A DNA stretch of 64,000 nucleotides from Pyrus communis. Its lineage: Eukaryota > Streptophyta > Magnoliopsida > Rosales > Rosaceae. The stretch lies in assembly GCF_963583255.1 (NCBI RefSeq), contig NC_084803.1:28370428-28434427 (forward strand), read 5' to 3'. A program made the translations under genes and the position numbers. The notes under the pieces are model-generated. The model was not told the DNA's origin, did no database searches, and saw nothing but the letters and a program-made list of their open reading frames with translations. This document shows positions 1 to 11,558 of the stretch, piece after piece. Numbering within the stretch: position 1 is the first letter of the stretch; each line of letters starts with the position of its first letter.

Positions 1-756
1 AAGGGTGTGGCTTTTGGTATTTATTTGAAGGAAGGAATCCTAACTTTTATTACATAATTTAGGAAAGGTTAAGACCCCAAATCCACAAGGAAAAGGAGAC
101 ATAAAGTTAGAAATCCTAAGGGAAAGGGAAAGAAACTTGCGGCATTAAATTGTAAGAAAAGGAATGTGTTTTAAGGCTGAAATTAGGCAAGGATTTAGGA
201 TAGAATAGGTATGTAAGGTGCGGCTGAGAATGGGGTGAAAAAGGAATGTAATCTTGTGACACAAAATAGGAAATATTCATTTCCCTTGCACGACAAGGAA
301 AGGGAAGTCTATGGAATGCACGGCAAGGGCAATTAGGTTGCAAGGAAGGCTTGGTTTGTGTCCTAAAATGCATGAGAATCCTTCAATGTTGCTGGAACAT
401 AGGGCTTTTAGGATTAGGAAAGGTCAAACCAAAATAGGAAACCTTGGCTTAACTCTCCTACTTCAAGTAGGAACCTTCTTTGACTAGGAATCCTTCTTTG
501 CTTAGGAATCCTTCTTTGAGTAGGAATCCTAACACCTTTAGGTCTTCAATTTCGTCCATTCCTTTTGCTCCAAGCATATGCTATCCATTCCAAGTTCAGT
601 TTTGCTCCAAAAGGCTCCAAAATGCACCTTCTTGCTACCTTAGCCAAATGAACCTATAAACGCACGAAAATAGCTTAAATTACTAAAATAACTATGAACT
701 AACAACATAAATGTAAGAAAACAAGCTAACTAAGTCGCCTAAAAATGCTCCTATCA
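1..756 (-). mobile_element. Element A left (3') LTR, partial
   Basis: The stretch ends in CTCCTATCA, the outer end shared by all Ty3 LTRs here, and is followed by a polypyrimidine tract, which is the PPT on the minus strand. It matches 44343-45145 closely, starting from the GGTATTTATTT TATA-like block (minus strand AAATAAATACC). The rest of the LTR lies before base 1. No believable protein is encoded; short reading frames here are chance. Confidence 0.88.
468..529. repeat. 18-bp minisatellite in element A left LTR
   Basis: About 3.5 tandem units of the form TAGGAATCCTTCTTTGAN lie here. The same array in A's other LTR (44820-44919) has about 5.5 units, so the array has changed copy number since insertion. 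Confidence 0.85.
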
Positions 757-772
757 AATTCCCCCACACTTA
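757..772 (-). promoter_or_regulatory. Polypurine tract of element A
   Basis: AATTCCCCCACACTTA reads as a purine-rich TAAGTGTGGGGGAATT on the minus strand, directly before the 3' LTR. This is the position and composition expected of the primer for plus-strand DNA synthesis. It matches the tracts of elements 2, 3 and B. Confidence 0.85.
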
Positions 773-784
773 GCTTTTGGAACC

Positions 785-3348
785 CATGGCACAGAGGGTG
801 ACATCCTCCACAATCTACCCTTCAACACTTTCGTAATATGGCTTCAAACGATGCCCATTCACCTTGAATTCTTGGCCATTCCTCAAGCTTTGGATTTGCA
901 TTACACCATATGGAAAAACATTAGTAATAACGAAGGGGTCAATCCACTTAGAACGTAACTTACTAGGAAACAAATGAAGGTGAGAATTAAAAAGTAAAAC
1001 TTTTTGCCCTATGGAGAATGTTTTGCTACGAATCATCTTGTCATGGAAAGCCTTGGTCATTTCCTTGTAAATGCAAGCATTCTCATACGCTTTAAGCCTA
1101 ATCTCTTCAAGTTCATTCAATTGAAGCTTCCTATGAATTCCAGCCGCATCTATGTCCATGTTGAATGTTTTGATGGCCCAATGTGCCTTGTGTTCTAGCT
1201 CCACAGGGAGATGGCATGGTTTACCATAGACTAGCCGAAATGGTGACATCCCTATGGGTGTTTTGTAGGCCGTACGATAGGCCCACAATGCATCCTCCAA
1301 ATGCAAGCTCCAATCTTTTCTTGTTGGCCCAACGGTCTTCTCCAAGATTTGCTTGATTTATCTATTAGACACCTTGGCTTGGCCATTGGTTTGAGGATGA
1401 TAAGGTGTTGAAACCTTATGTGTGACTTGATATTTCTTGAGCAACGCCTCGATGGTGCGATTACAAAAATGAGATCCTCCATCACTAATAAGCACTCTTG
1501 GCATCCCAAATCTAGGAAAAATATTAGTTTTGATAAAATCTGCAACCACTCTAGAATCCTTAGTACGGGTGGCCTTTGCTTCCACTTATTTTGAGACATA
1601 ATCAACCGCAAGCAAAATATAAGTGAAACCATATGAAGAAGGAAATGGACCCATGAAATCAATGCCCCAAACATAAAAAATTTCGACATTAAAGATGGGT
1701 GTTTGCGGCATTTGGTCCCTTGCACCTATATTTCCTATTCGTTGACAACGATCACAAGTTAAACAAAAAGTTCTAGCATCTTTAAAGATTGTAGGCCAAT
1801 AAAAACCACATTCTAACACCTTAAGGGCAGTGCATTGTGTGCCAAAATGTCCTCCACATGCATAGTGTGACAAAAGGTTAGAATTGAATTAAACTCACAA
1901 TCATGCACACATCTACGAAGAATCTGATCCGCATAATATTTCCACAAATATGGGTCATCCCATACATAAAACTGTGTCTCTTTCTTGAGTTTATCACGTT
2001 GGTGCTTGGGTATGGTGTTTGGAACACATTTTGACACCAAAAAGTTCACTAAATCGGCATACCAAGGTTCACTTACCTTAATGGACAGCAATTGCTCATC
2101 GGGGAATGTCTCTTGGATGGGTAAGGACTCCTCATTGCACACCAGATGACTCAAATGGTCAACCACCACGTTTTCACTCCCTTTCTTGTCTTGAATTTCA
2201 ATGTCAAACTCTTGGAGGAGAAGCATCCATCGAATTAGCCTTGGTTTGGCCTTGTTTTTGGTGAATAAGTACTTCAAAGCTGCATGGTCAGAGTATACAA
2301 TCACTTTAGTGCCAAGTAAATATGAATGAAACTTATCTAAAGCAAACACAACGGCAAGAAGTTCTTTTTCAGTGGTAGAGTAGTTTAATTGAGCATCATT
2401 CAAGGTCCCGGATGCATAATAGATGACATGTGTTTGCTTGTTCTTCCTTGGCCTAAAACAGCCCTTATTGTATAATCGGATGCATCACACATTAGCTCAA
2501 AAGGCAAACTCCAATCTGGTGGGATTATGATTGGTGCCGTGGTAAGCATCTCATTGAGGTGCTTGAATGCCTTCTCACACTCCTCGTTGAATTCAAAGGT
2601 CACTTCCTTTTGTAGGAGACGGCATAGGGGTTGTGCAATCTTGGAAAAATCCTTGATAAATCGCCTATAGAATCCTGCATGCCCAAGAAAAGAATGAACC
2701 TTTCTCACCAAAGTAGGAGAGGGTAAGTAATGTACAAGATCTATTTTTGACTTATCAACTTCAATTCCTTTTTCAGAGATGATATGACCCAAAACTATGC
2801 CTTGTTTTACCATAAAATGACATTTTCCCCAATTTAAAACAAGGTTAGTTTCCTTGCATCTTTTCAAGATTAAAGTGAGATTATGCAAACAATCATCAAA
2901 TGAGTCCCCAAACACACTAAAATTGTCCATAAACACCTCAATAATTTTCTCAACATAATCTGAAAATATACTTGCCCTGCATCTTTGGAAAGTGGCCGGT
3001 GCATTACATAAACCAAATGGCATACAACGATAAGTAAAAGTACCAAATGGACAAGTAAAAGTGGTCTTTTCTTAACCATCCGGAGCTATGACAATTTGAT
3101 TATAACCCGAATAATCATCAAGAAAACAATAAAAAGAATGACCGGCTAACCTTTCAAGCATTTGATCAATGAATGGCAAAGGGAAGTGATCTTTCCTTTT
3201 TACGGCATTTAGCTTCCTATAATCAATGCAAACTCTCCAACCGGTTTGGATGCGTGTGGGCACAAGCTCGTTCTCTTCATTCTTCACCACCGTGACTCCG
3301 GACTTCTTTGGAACTACTTGGACCGGTGAAACCCAACAACTATCCGAA
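785..3348 (-). pseudogene. pol: Element A pol remnant (RT, RNase H, integrase)
   Basis: Reading leftward from 3348, the pieces are: start of RT (CIDYRKLN near 3215), RT palm with FMDNFSVFG where the active copies have FMDDFSVFG (about 2920), RNase H (about 2500-2240), the integrase zinc finger (about 1870-1730), the DDE core (1680-1360, with SDGG near 1480), and the C-terminal WIDPF block (about 950). Stops and frameshifts break it, for example at 1355, where the codon for the Glu of the SNRE motif has become TAA, and near 1588, 1850 and 2400-2450. Pol stops within RT at about 3348 and is fused directly to the interior of an LTR, so gag, protease and the primer site were deleted. Only about 30 bp separate the pol end from the PPT, against 4.3 kb in elements 2 and 3. 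Confidence 0.9.
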
Positions 3349-4443
3349 TATGCTTCAAAACACTTAAAAAACTCAAAAGACTCTTAACTAAACTTATATG
3401 ACTCAAAACAAACTTAAAAGGCTCAAAACAATCAAAAAGACTCAAACTAGACTCTAAGACTCAATTTGGACGAAAATAGAATTGGTTTTGACTCAAAAGA
3501 CTTGAAAACACTCAATAGGACAGATTTGAAACAAGTAAGTAAAGAGGATTGGGTTTTGGATGAAATTAATGTAAAAACAAATAACTAAAAGACTTAAATG
3601 CAATTTGGACGAATTTGAGAAAAACAATGGATGATTAGATAGCTAGAGGATACTTTTCCACACATGATACATTCAAACACAAATTGATTTCCAGTTGCTT
3701 TTTCGATAAACCATGAACCTCAACAGCCCAGATTAACCGTGACATCACTAATTAACCCTCAGATTTTCCTTTAGTTATTGGATTGGATGACATCATACGA
3801 CAACCCAAAGCATTCTTCAAAAGTTCCCTACATGACATCATAATAGAGATACAATCAAAGATCATTACGTTCAATTAAAATCATAAGTATTGGCAAAGCA
3901 CTTGTAACTATGACATCATGATACTCATGCTAGGAATTTACTTAACATGATTGTGAAAACAACCTTAACTACTTGTGAATATAAGTTTGTAACGATTATG
4001 TGAAACTCCCTTATATTCTAGCACCAAATTCAAGCATGCAAATTAAGTAGGCCTTCCTAATCAACATACAAGAATAAGTTATCCATCAAACGGTTAAGTA
4101 AATTGCATTCACAATTTATGAAATCACAACTGGAATTAATCAACTCATATCATAAACATAATCATGGTTTCAAAGCCTCCCCTAGCTAAAATGAGTTTAG
4201 CCTCTCATGTTCACAACAAAACAAAGAAAACTTGAATTAAACATTGAAAACAAAAGATAGATTACACCTAAAAACGTTCCAACACTCCAACTTGAATGCA
4301 CACACGTTCAAGGCTTCTTCTTCTCTTTTTCTTCCTTGCAAAGATGCTGCACAAGAGTTATTGGGTGATTTTGGATGGATTTCTAGGTTGTGAATGGATT
4401 TAGGTTGATAGGGTGGTGCGGCAAAGGTTAAGGATGATGTATG
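3349..4443 (-). mobile_element. Element A right (5') LTR, part 1
   Basis: The sequence is colinear with the LTRs of elements 2 and 3 after their first 150 bp or so (runs of GACTC, then the block near 3670-4230). The outer TGATGCGAG end is missing. It contains four copies of the TGACATCA motif (3739-3748, 3787-3796, 3832-3841, 3910-3919). The last five bases, GTATG (4439-4443), are the target duplication made by the copia insertion and recur at 28934-28938. Confidence 0.85.
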
Positions 4444-5840
4444 TGTTGGAAATGTGCCCTAAAACCAATCATATGATGATACTTTACGGACATTTCACAA
4501 AGTTAAACTAATGTAGTTTAAATGTAAAGGGCAAAGATTATTGTTTGAGCCGTCTCATATAAATGTTATATGCTTAAACGATAAGTCCAAGGAATATGTG
4601 ATTGAAAGAATGCGATCTAAAGAAGTTAGATTCATGAGACCATTCTTTCGTTGACACATCCTAAATGTTCCTGATCATATGATTGTCAATTGGGCATTGA
4701 CAGTCCGTTAAGATCAGTACGTGCTATGTCTTCTCTCAGGGAGAGTGACTAGTCTCGAGTCATTGGTGTGTGTGACATCAAGACAAGTACGTAGGTGCTC
4801 AATAGAGAATGAGTTCACTGAACACGATCAACGAAGAGTTCTCATATTCATGTCACATGAGAACTCATGGTTAGGATAATGCAAATTAGTCTTTTGACCT
4901 GAGGCATCACAGTTGTCTTGTGGTTAGGTCCTTAATCTTTGATTATGTCAAAGTCACTCCATCAGGAGGGTGTCCACGGCATCGTTGGGGTTAAGCCACT
5001 TAGCCATGGAGGCAAGTGAATGCGCAACAAGGGATCTCTAACCTTCAAACTGTTTGAGGGAGAATACTCTATGATATGATTAAGAATCTTTGGCCAAAGT
5101 ATGAATGAGATTTAGGAATGTGTTCCAAATCACATTCAAGGTAATCATATAAGCACAAGACTCACATTGGATAGTAGACATGAATAAACTATCAAACCAA
5201 ACAATGTGGTCAAGAGTATTGTATTAGAGAAAGACCGTATTGCATTTGTAATCCTAAAACTGAATAGGTTCTCCACCTCTTCTGATTAGCTTGGGTAACC
5301 ATGACATGCTGCTAGGCGTCAACCATGGTTTGTGGAAGCCCTAAAAGTGTATTATCACTAACGGGAGAAAGTTTCAATTCACAATCGATTAGAAAGAGTT
5401 TTAATCGCCCACTTCCTCGCTAAAAGGAACCTAATGGATCGTTCACCGAGTAAGGTAGAGTTTGAAGAAACAACGGAGATGAGTAAGAATAATTAAATGG
5501 TTTAATTATTTATCTAAGGCTAGGATTAATTAATATGTTAATTAATCAAACGAATAAGTTCGTTAAAGACCTCAGGTTAGTTTTGGGCCGCAAGGCCCAA
5601 TGGGATTTGAATGTCAAGCCCATTAACTCAAGTTGTATGACAACTTGAATAAACAAAGGGCTTGAAAGCCCAATAAACCCTATAGGCCGGCCATGTTAGA
5701 AGAATAGGGCTTTTGGTCCATTAGGTCACTTATTTGAAGGGACTATATAAAGGACTTTATAGCCTAAAATTTATTAAGGGTTGTTTTTGGGGAAAGGTTG
5801 AGAACACAAGCTCTCCTTTCTCTCTAAAATTTCGGCCACC
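4444..5840 (+). mobile_element. Element E 5' LTR, recognisable part
   Basis: Positions 4444-4942 match 11060-11558, and 5444-5840 match 28143-28540, almost base for base. After about 5840 the two LTRs have nothing in common, although the 3' copy runs a further 390 bp. The intact LTR would be about 1.79 kb. No TGGTATCAGAGC-type primer site was found downstream, so the 5' LTR end and primer site seem to have been lost or replaced. Confidence 0.85.
5744..5752 (+). promoter_or_regulatory. TATA box of element E 5' LTR
   Basis: TATATAAAG lies within the LTR, about 1.3 kb from its start, and is preserved at 28444-28452 in the other LTR. It fits the core promoter at the U3/R border. Confidence 0.7.
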
Positions 5841-6585
5841 CTAGGATATTAACCCTCTTTTGAGTTGTGAAAATTTGAGTTTTTGGTGAAAGAAAACATC
5901 CATGGAGCTATTATGAGTTTTCATGTATGTTCTTCATATTTCTTGAAGTTCTTGCCAAGAACAAAAAGGTTTTGAAGTTTTGATTCAAAAGTTTTATGTT
6001 TTTCATAAAGTTTTGTTTTTCAAATGGTGGGTGATAGTTATTGGTGAGATGTGACTAAAAGAACTTTAAAGTTTTATAAAAACATTTTCTTACAAACCAT
6101 CAAAGTCACCTTTGTCTCACCTACCAAAAACCACTTTCAAAACTTTAGATTTTTTCAAATTTTCAACAATATGGCCGGCCACCTTTGGAGAAGGTGTTGG
6201 AGGGACTTTTGTGCAATTATATAAAGTTTTGATACTTTTGTGTATTTGCATTTTGACCCCAAAAGTTTTTTTTTGTTTTAACAAAGTGACCCAAATTGTT
6301 GTGGTCATTGTTTTTGCCCCAAAACAAAATGAGAACAAAATGGTTTTGTCTCTTTAATGAGAATTTGATTTTCATTATATTTAGTTCCATTTAAATCAAT
6401 TCTATGGATCCAAAAACCAAATGATAATTGTTGCATTCAATTTAATTAGTTAAAGTGTTAATTAATTAAAGGGTGATTATGAACCTTAGCCTACGATAAT
6501 TGAGCTATGTGAATGGCCGTTTCAAATTTGTTTGAACCATGGGAATGAGTAGATTAGATTTTGGTTGTAATTTGATTTGATCAAA

Positions 6586-6678
6586 TGTTGTAAAAGGGCA
6601 TAAGCTCTTCTTTACTTTAAAGTAATTAGTTATATTCAATTGTTGTAAAGAGCATAAGCTCATATTTACTTTGAAGTA
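6586..6678. repeat. Tandem repeat, two 38-bp units
   Basis: TGTTGTAAA(A/G)GGCATAAGCTC followed by TTTACTTTRAAGTA occurs at 6586-6624 and again at 6641-6678, with small differences between the copies. Confidence 0.8.
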
Positions 6679-7250
6679 CTTCTTTCTTGCTTTATTTGAT
6701 ATGCATGAAATGAAGTAGTTGGGTCCAACGCCCTAAGACAACACGCCTTAATGTGATTAAACGCGTAACTAAAATCAATCTCCATCCCTAGTCCGAGATT
6801 CAACACAAGGCTCGTGTTGGATCTAATCAAAGGTTCATAGTCATCCTAAGGCCCTAAGGCAACTATATAGTCCATCAATGAATGCAAACCTTATGTTAGT
6901 AGTATCATATACTCTTGCTTTAAAAACCGTTTTAAAAGCTTAGTGGGAGTATTATATACAACTAAATCAATCATATGGACCAATAGTTGTAATAGGACCA
7001 AAATTGTTTTAATTATGATTAAAATGAATATATATATGTGATGAGACCTAAAACCCTCAACAAACCATTATTAAGTTGATAAGCGAGAGATGCTTTGAAC
7101 ATTTCTTCGTAGGCCTTCCACCGTGGTGGGCTCCAATCGTTTGTGACTTGTACACCGGCTTCACCCTATCATGGGGGAGTACAAAGTGCATGCTTACACT
7201 CAGGAGGAGTCCATAAACATATGATGAGGTAAGTGTAGGCAACGAGGATG

Positions 7251-7466
7251 GCCGATATCATATCATTGTGAGGCTATTCTTGAACCCCTTCATGAACTAA
7301 GCATGGTGGGAATAACTTAACTAAGTGCAATGGTGCCGATATCGTATCATCGTGAGGCCACATTCTCTAGAGGCCAAACTAGATGGGTAATTACAAGAGT
7401 TGTAAATGAGTAAAGTGTTATTCTCTCAACATTATTTTTGCTAACCGATATCGTATCATCGTGAGG
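7251..7466. repeat. Three dispersed 23-bp direct repeats
   Basis: (G/A)CCGATATC(A/G)TATCAT, followed by YGTGAGG, occurs at 7251-7273, 7335-7357 and 7444-7466. The spacers are unrelated in sequence. Spaced short repeats of this kind can be binding or RNA structural elements, but no function is shown. Confidence 0.8.
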
Positions 7467-8179
7467 TGGGCTTGGTAATGGTGAGTCTCCCATACCTCGC
7501 TAAGAGTTCAACAAAACTCTCGAATTCCGATGAGGGATATGGAATTTGCCAAAAATAGTGGGTGGTGCTATTTGATTTAAAGACCTGAATCAAATGGCTT
7601 AAAATCAATCAATTTATATTCGTTATGTATTTGTTTACCAATATATTTGCAAACGCTATCCAAAACTTGACAAAGAAAAGCCGAATGCTTTAATTTCCGG
7701 ACTTAGTTCTACAATCCCATAGATTGTCTTTAATGGCTTGTAGATGTAACTAAGTAGTCTCATCCTCACAATCTTCCTATTGATAATGTATCATTGGAAG
7801 AATATGTTAGATAAGTCTAACATGAGAAGGACAACACTTTTAATGTCATAATTCTTCAAATACAAATTGTTGTATGAAGAAATAAGAGTTGCTTTGAACA
7901 ACCCTTAATCAACACAAACTTTAGTGCTTGTTTCTTTGTTACATAAACAAGGAACTTTTGAAGTAAGCACAAGGGCATGGACGCTTTATGTGCCATGATT
8001 CTTCACTTACAAATTGTTGTATGAAGAAATGAGAGTTGCCTTGAACAACTCTTGAAAGTTTGTAATTATGTTTAGAACATAATGGTTGGTTGACAAAAAT
8101 AGTCCATCAACATGGACTTATGATGATTTTGAATCATTGAGTGTTGAAGTGTTAAACCACTTAACGAGACGGAAATTAG

Positions 8180-8640
8180 GCAAGGACTTCACCTTTGTGT
8201 CCCTATCCTAATGGTTCACTAAGTTTATTGTAAACTATATAGTGAACAATAACCACACACTCTCCAAATTGTTTGATGTGTATAACACAATTGAAATAAG
8301 TTTCAAGAGAGATAATGGGAGTTTAGGGACCATGACTATTGTAGTCAAAGGAGAAGTCAAATGAAGAAGGCAAAATAACTCCAAGGGAACAAACTTTCTT
8401 TATGAAAGGATGGACATTGGAAGGGGTATTTGCAAGAAATGTCTTGCAAGTGTCAAGAACACACCTTTCGAAGGTGTTGTAATATGTTCTTGAAATAGTT
8501 CAAAACAGTTGGTTCTTCTACTTGAATGCTTGATTCCGTATTAGTAACTATGTTTTACAATTGTTGTAAAAGTGTGCTAATAAAAAGTAGAAGATTAATG
8601 AGAGAAGAGAAAGTACTTCACATTCGGAAAGTGAATAAAA
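8180..8640 (+). pseudogene. Element E gag C-terminus and protease start, decayed
   Basis: One frame read through stops gives a stretch like the copia gag end (KFIVNYIVNNNHTLSKLFDVYNT at 8217 onward, shown in part). It is followed by a zinc-knuckle remnant containing KKCLASVKNTPFEG near 8425-8480, and then by text like the protease start (SSTWMLDSVLVTMF near 8515), where the family has a W-x-L-D-T/S-G active site. Stops and frameshifts are frequent, so this is a fossil. The assignment rests on motif order and on its place between leader and integrase. Confidence 0.55.
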
Positions 8641-8899
8641 TATAGATCTCTGCGAAAGCGGATTGTACTTACTTCCTCATATGAACTACCAAAGAAATTG
8701 GAAAATACTAAAGATTGTCTTTACATTCCAATTTTAAAGGAACTTAAATCCGTCACTATAGTAGAGATGGATAAATGTTTTGTTTGACAAAACATTGTTC
8801 TTTATTAATCAATAATTAGATTATTGTAATTTAATTGGTTGTCTCTATAGTAGAGATGATGTGGTAGTTCAACTGTTTAGAATACGATGATGCTTAAAA

Positions 8900-9300
8900 C
8901 CCAAAAGGTTGCAAGGTAGTGACTAATCCCAACTGAGTTGTGATACCTCTAAAACATAAGTTACGAGTTGGTCATAGATGGATGCTTTGGATCGTTAGAT
9001 CCGGATCCAATACCTTCTTGTTAAAATTGTATAGAGGCGAAATGTTCGAATCTTTATTCTTTTGGAAAGAAGAAAGAATCACAAAGTTGTTGAGGTTAAT
9101 TCACTTAGATGTTAGTGGCACTTGTCCACAACATAATACTACTCATGTTGTATGACATTCACCGAAGATCACTCTCGGTTGGACTATAGTTTATTTTGAA
9201 TAAACACAAGTCCGAATACTTTGCAAAAGGTTTCAAAGAATTCAATAAATGTAAGTAGATGAGTAAGACGTCTAAAGTATTTACCTCCTTAGATTTGATC
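8900..9300 (+). pseudogene. Element E GAG-pre-integrase and integrase start, decayed
   Basis: The frame 8940-9155 contains RITKLLRLIHLDVSGTCPQ, which matches the copia junction between the pre-integrase zinc region and the catalytic core (usual form L-L-x-L-I-H-x-D-V-C-G-P). The Asp of LDVSG is in the place of the first catalytic residue. Downstream, in shifted frames, come fragments like the DDYSR and HKSE blocks (about 9165-9240). It is broken and non-functional. Confidence 0.6.
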
Positions 9301-10429
9301 CAAGGAAAAAGTAACACTTTAGATTAATTTCCTTGAAAAATATCAAGGAAAGTAGCATCGTAAGATAATGAATTTCTCCATTAGGAGAAGAATGAACATG
9401 AATAAGATTTAGTTTGTTGGACATTATCAATTACCCATATATATATGATATATACTTCTAAGACAACCTAGTTCCTATACCACAAGCTCCAAGGTAGTCC
9501 AGAAGGATTTATAAACCGTCTCAGTTGAATGGTTTGAACTTTATGACTATTTCATAGAGTTGCACCTCTTAATTCGAAAGAAATAAGAATGAAAATCCTT
9601 ATGACTACATTGAGTGTATATACGATATATACTCATGGAAATGGTAAAGTGCCATTTGACCCGAAATAATGAAACCTTCACAGCTAATTGGAAGCTTAAG
9701 GTGACTACACTCAAAGAGAATGGTTGACTTTGAAGAAACCATCTTTGACGTAGTCTTGGTTTCAATTAATTCGAAGATTGCTAGCTACAACTAAATGGTG
9801 ATTTAATGTTTGGACATAATATGGGTTTCCGAAACCATTATTAAGATAGACTTGATAATATATGTCTAAAACTATAAATCACAAGACAGGTTAGTTGTAG
9901 AGATCCATCCATCATGGATCTTAGCAAGCTAGTGGGAGCTATAAGCGTCTTATGAGAAAAGATCAATTGTTTGATTTCTCATAAAGATGTAAATGAATCT
10001 TTTGTTTACTAGGTTTACAAAAGATTAGTGGGAGTTAATCGTATTCCTAAATTTAAATATATATGATATATTAATTTTTGGAAATGAAAAGAGTACTTCT
10101 TCGTTAAAGTTATTCTATAACGATAGAATGTATATGGGAGATATAGTCTATATAATGGAATGGAAATCTATAAATGATATATTTCAAGATATAATTGGAT
10201 TATATCAATCCCTAAAATAGACAAGAGATGCTAGGAAGTTTCTCATTTGATGATAAACTTCAATTAGAATGACAATTCTAGTGAGTCTAGGAAGTTGTTC
10301 TTCTCAAAGGGAATGTACCCTTTGACTCCCAAAGAAATAATGCGTAAATAGAATCCTTTATGCATAAGCAGAAAGGTGATTTATGTATTTCATATTGTAT
10401 GAAAAACATTGATATAAGATGTACCTAGA
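9301..10429 (+). other. Element E decayed pol interior
   Basis: This should hold the rest of integrase and the reverse transcriptase, by position between the two recognised pol fragments. It is AT-rich with many stops in every frame, and I could not identify individual motifs with confidence. No other feature was seen. Confidence 0.5.
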
Positions 10430-11030
10430 AAGGTACAAGACAATATCAGTGCAAGCCCAGGATCAGAACCATGGCAACTGTCAAGTGAGTCCTTAAGTAT
10501 TTGAGAAATACTAAAGGATATATTACTCAATAATTGAGAAAGAATTAGAGTAACGTAATGGAAGCGTAAATGTATTAGATTATGAATCTAATCCATCATT
10601 GGATATTTCTTCATTATGAATGAAGAGATAAACAGATATCTCTTTATTATGACTAAAAAGATATTTGGATGGAAACATTAAAGTAATGACTTTAGTGTGT
10701 TCCATTATGAAAGCAAAATATATTGCCATATAGAAGTTTACAACAATGTTGTTTGGATGGGAAAGTTCATTTATGAACTCTCTATTCGGTTCCAACCAGA
10801 AAGTGTATGACACTAATGGGGCGATAGCTCAAGCCAGGGAATCAAGGTCTTATCAAGGTGTGAACTCAAATGAGAGACTGAACCACATGATTAGGAATCA
10901 TGAATAATGGTGACGTCGTTATTCTCAAGGTTGCTTCTATGGATAACATATAGATATCCATCTTGTTTAGGCCTACTACTCAGCCATTTATTAAATGAAT
11001 TACAGAAGAGGTATCATCACTGATAACCAA
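10430..11030 (+). pseudogene. Element E RT end and RNase H, decayed
   Basis: Fragments in changing frames match the end of copia pol. They are LKYLRNTKGY-like text near 10490-10525, a VVWMGKFIYEL block near 10745-10785, NGAIAQARESRSYQGVNSNER near 10818-10880 (family form N-x-G-A-I-A-x-A-K-E-P-R-S-H-Q), and GDVVILKVASMDNI near 10910-10955. The order is correct for an RNase H end directly before the PPT and 3' LTR. Stops and a changed frame show that it is dead. Confidence 0.7.
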
Positions 11031-11048
11031 GCTGATTGGCTCTAGTGC

Positions 11049-11059
11049 AAGTGGGAGAT
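11049..11059 (+). promoter_or_regulatory. Polypurine tract of element E
   Basis: AAGTGGGAGAT lies directly before the TGTTGG start of the 3' LTR. This is the form seen in many plant copia elements. Confidence 0.85.
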
Positions 11060-11558
11060 TGTTGGAAATGTGCCCTAAAACCAATCATATGATGATACTT
11101 TACGGACATTTCACAAAGTTAAACTAATGTAGTTTAAATGTAAAGGGCAAAGATTATTGTTTGAGCCGTCTCATATAAATGTTATATGCTTAAACGATAA
11201 GTCCAAGGAATATGTGATTGAAAGAATGCGATCTAAAGAAGTTAGATTCATGAGACCATTCTTTCGTTGACACATCCTAAATGTTCCTGATCATATGATT
11301 GTCAATTGGGCATTGACAGTCCGTTAAGATCAGTACGTGCTATGTCTTCTCTCAGGGAGAGTGACTAGTCTCGAGTCATTGGTGTGTGTGACATCAAGAC
11401 AAGTACGTAGGTGCTCAATAGAGAATGAGTTCACTGAACACGATCAACGAAGAGTTCTCATATTCATGTCACATGAGAACTCATGGTTAGGATAATGCAA
11501 ATTAGTCTTTTGACCTGAGGCATCACAGTTGTCTTGTGGTTAGGTCCTTAATCTTTGA
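11060..11558 (+). mobile_element. Element E 3' LTR, part 1
   Basis: The stretch matches 4444-4942 to the base ATCTTTGA and then stops. The counterpart of 4943-5443 (501 bp) is absent; the LTR resumes at 28143 beyond element 2. Confidence 0.92.

Larger units (their letters stand above)
5841..8150 (+). other. Element E leader, non-coding, AT-rich
   Basis: I see no coding potential here. The first 600 bp are AT-rich with long T and A runs. A GC-rich patch at 7100-7250 includes the inverted repeat CCACC-GT-GGTGG (7119-7130). Two sets of direct repeats are listed separately. The stretch takes the place of the missing 5' LTR end, primer site and gag leader. Confidence 0.6.
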
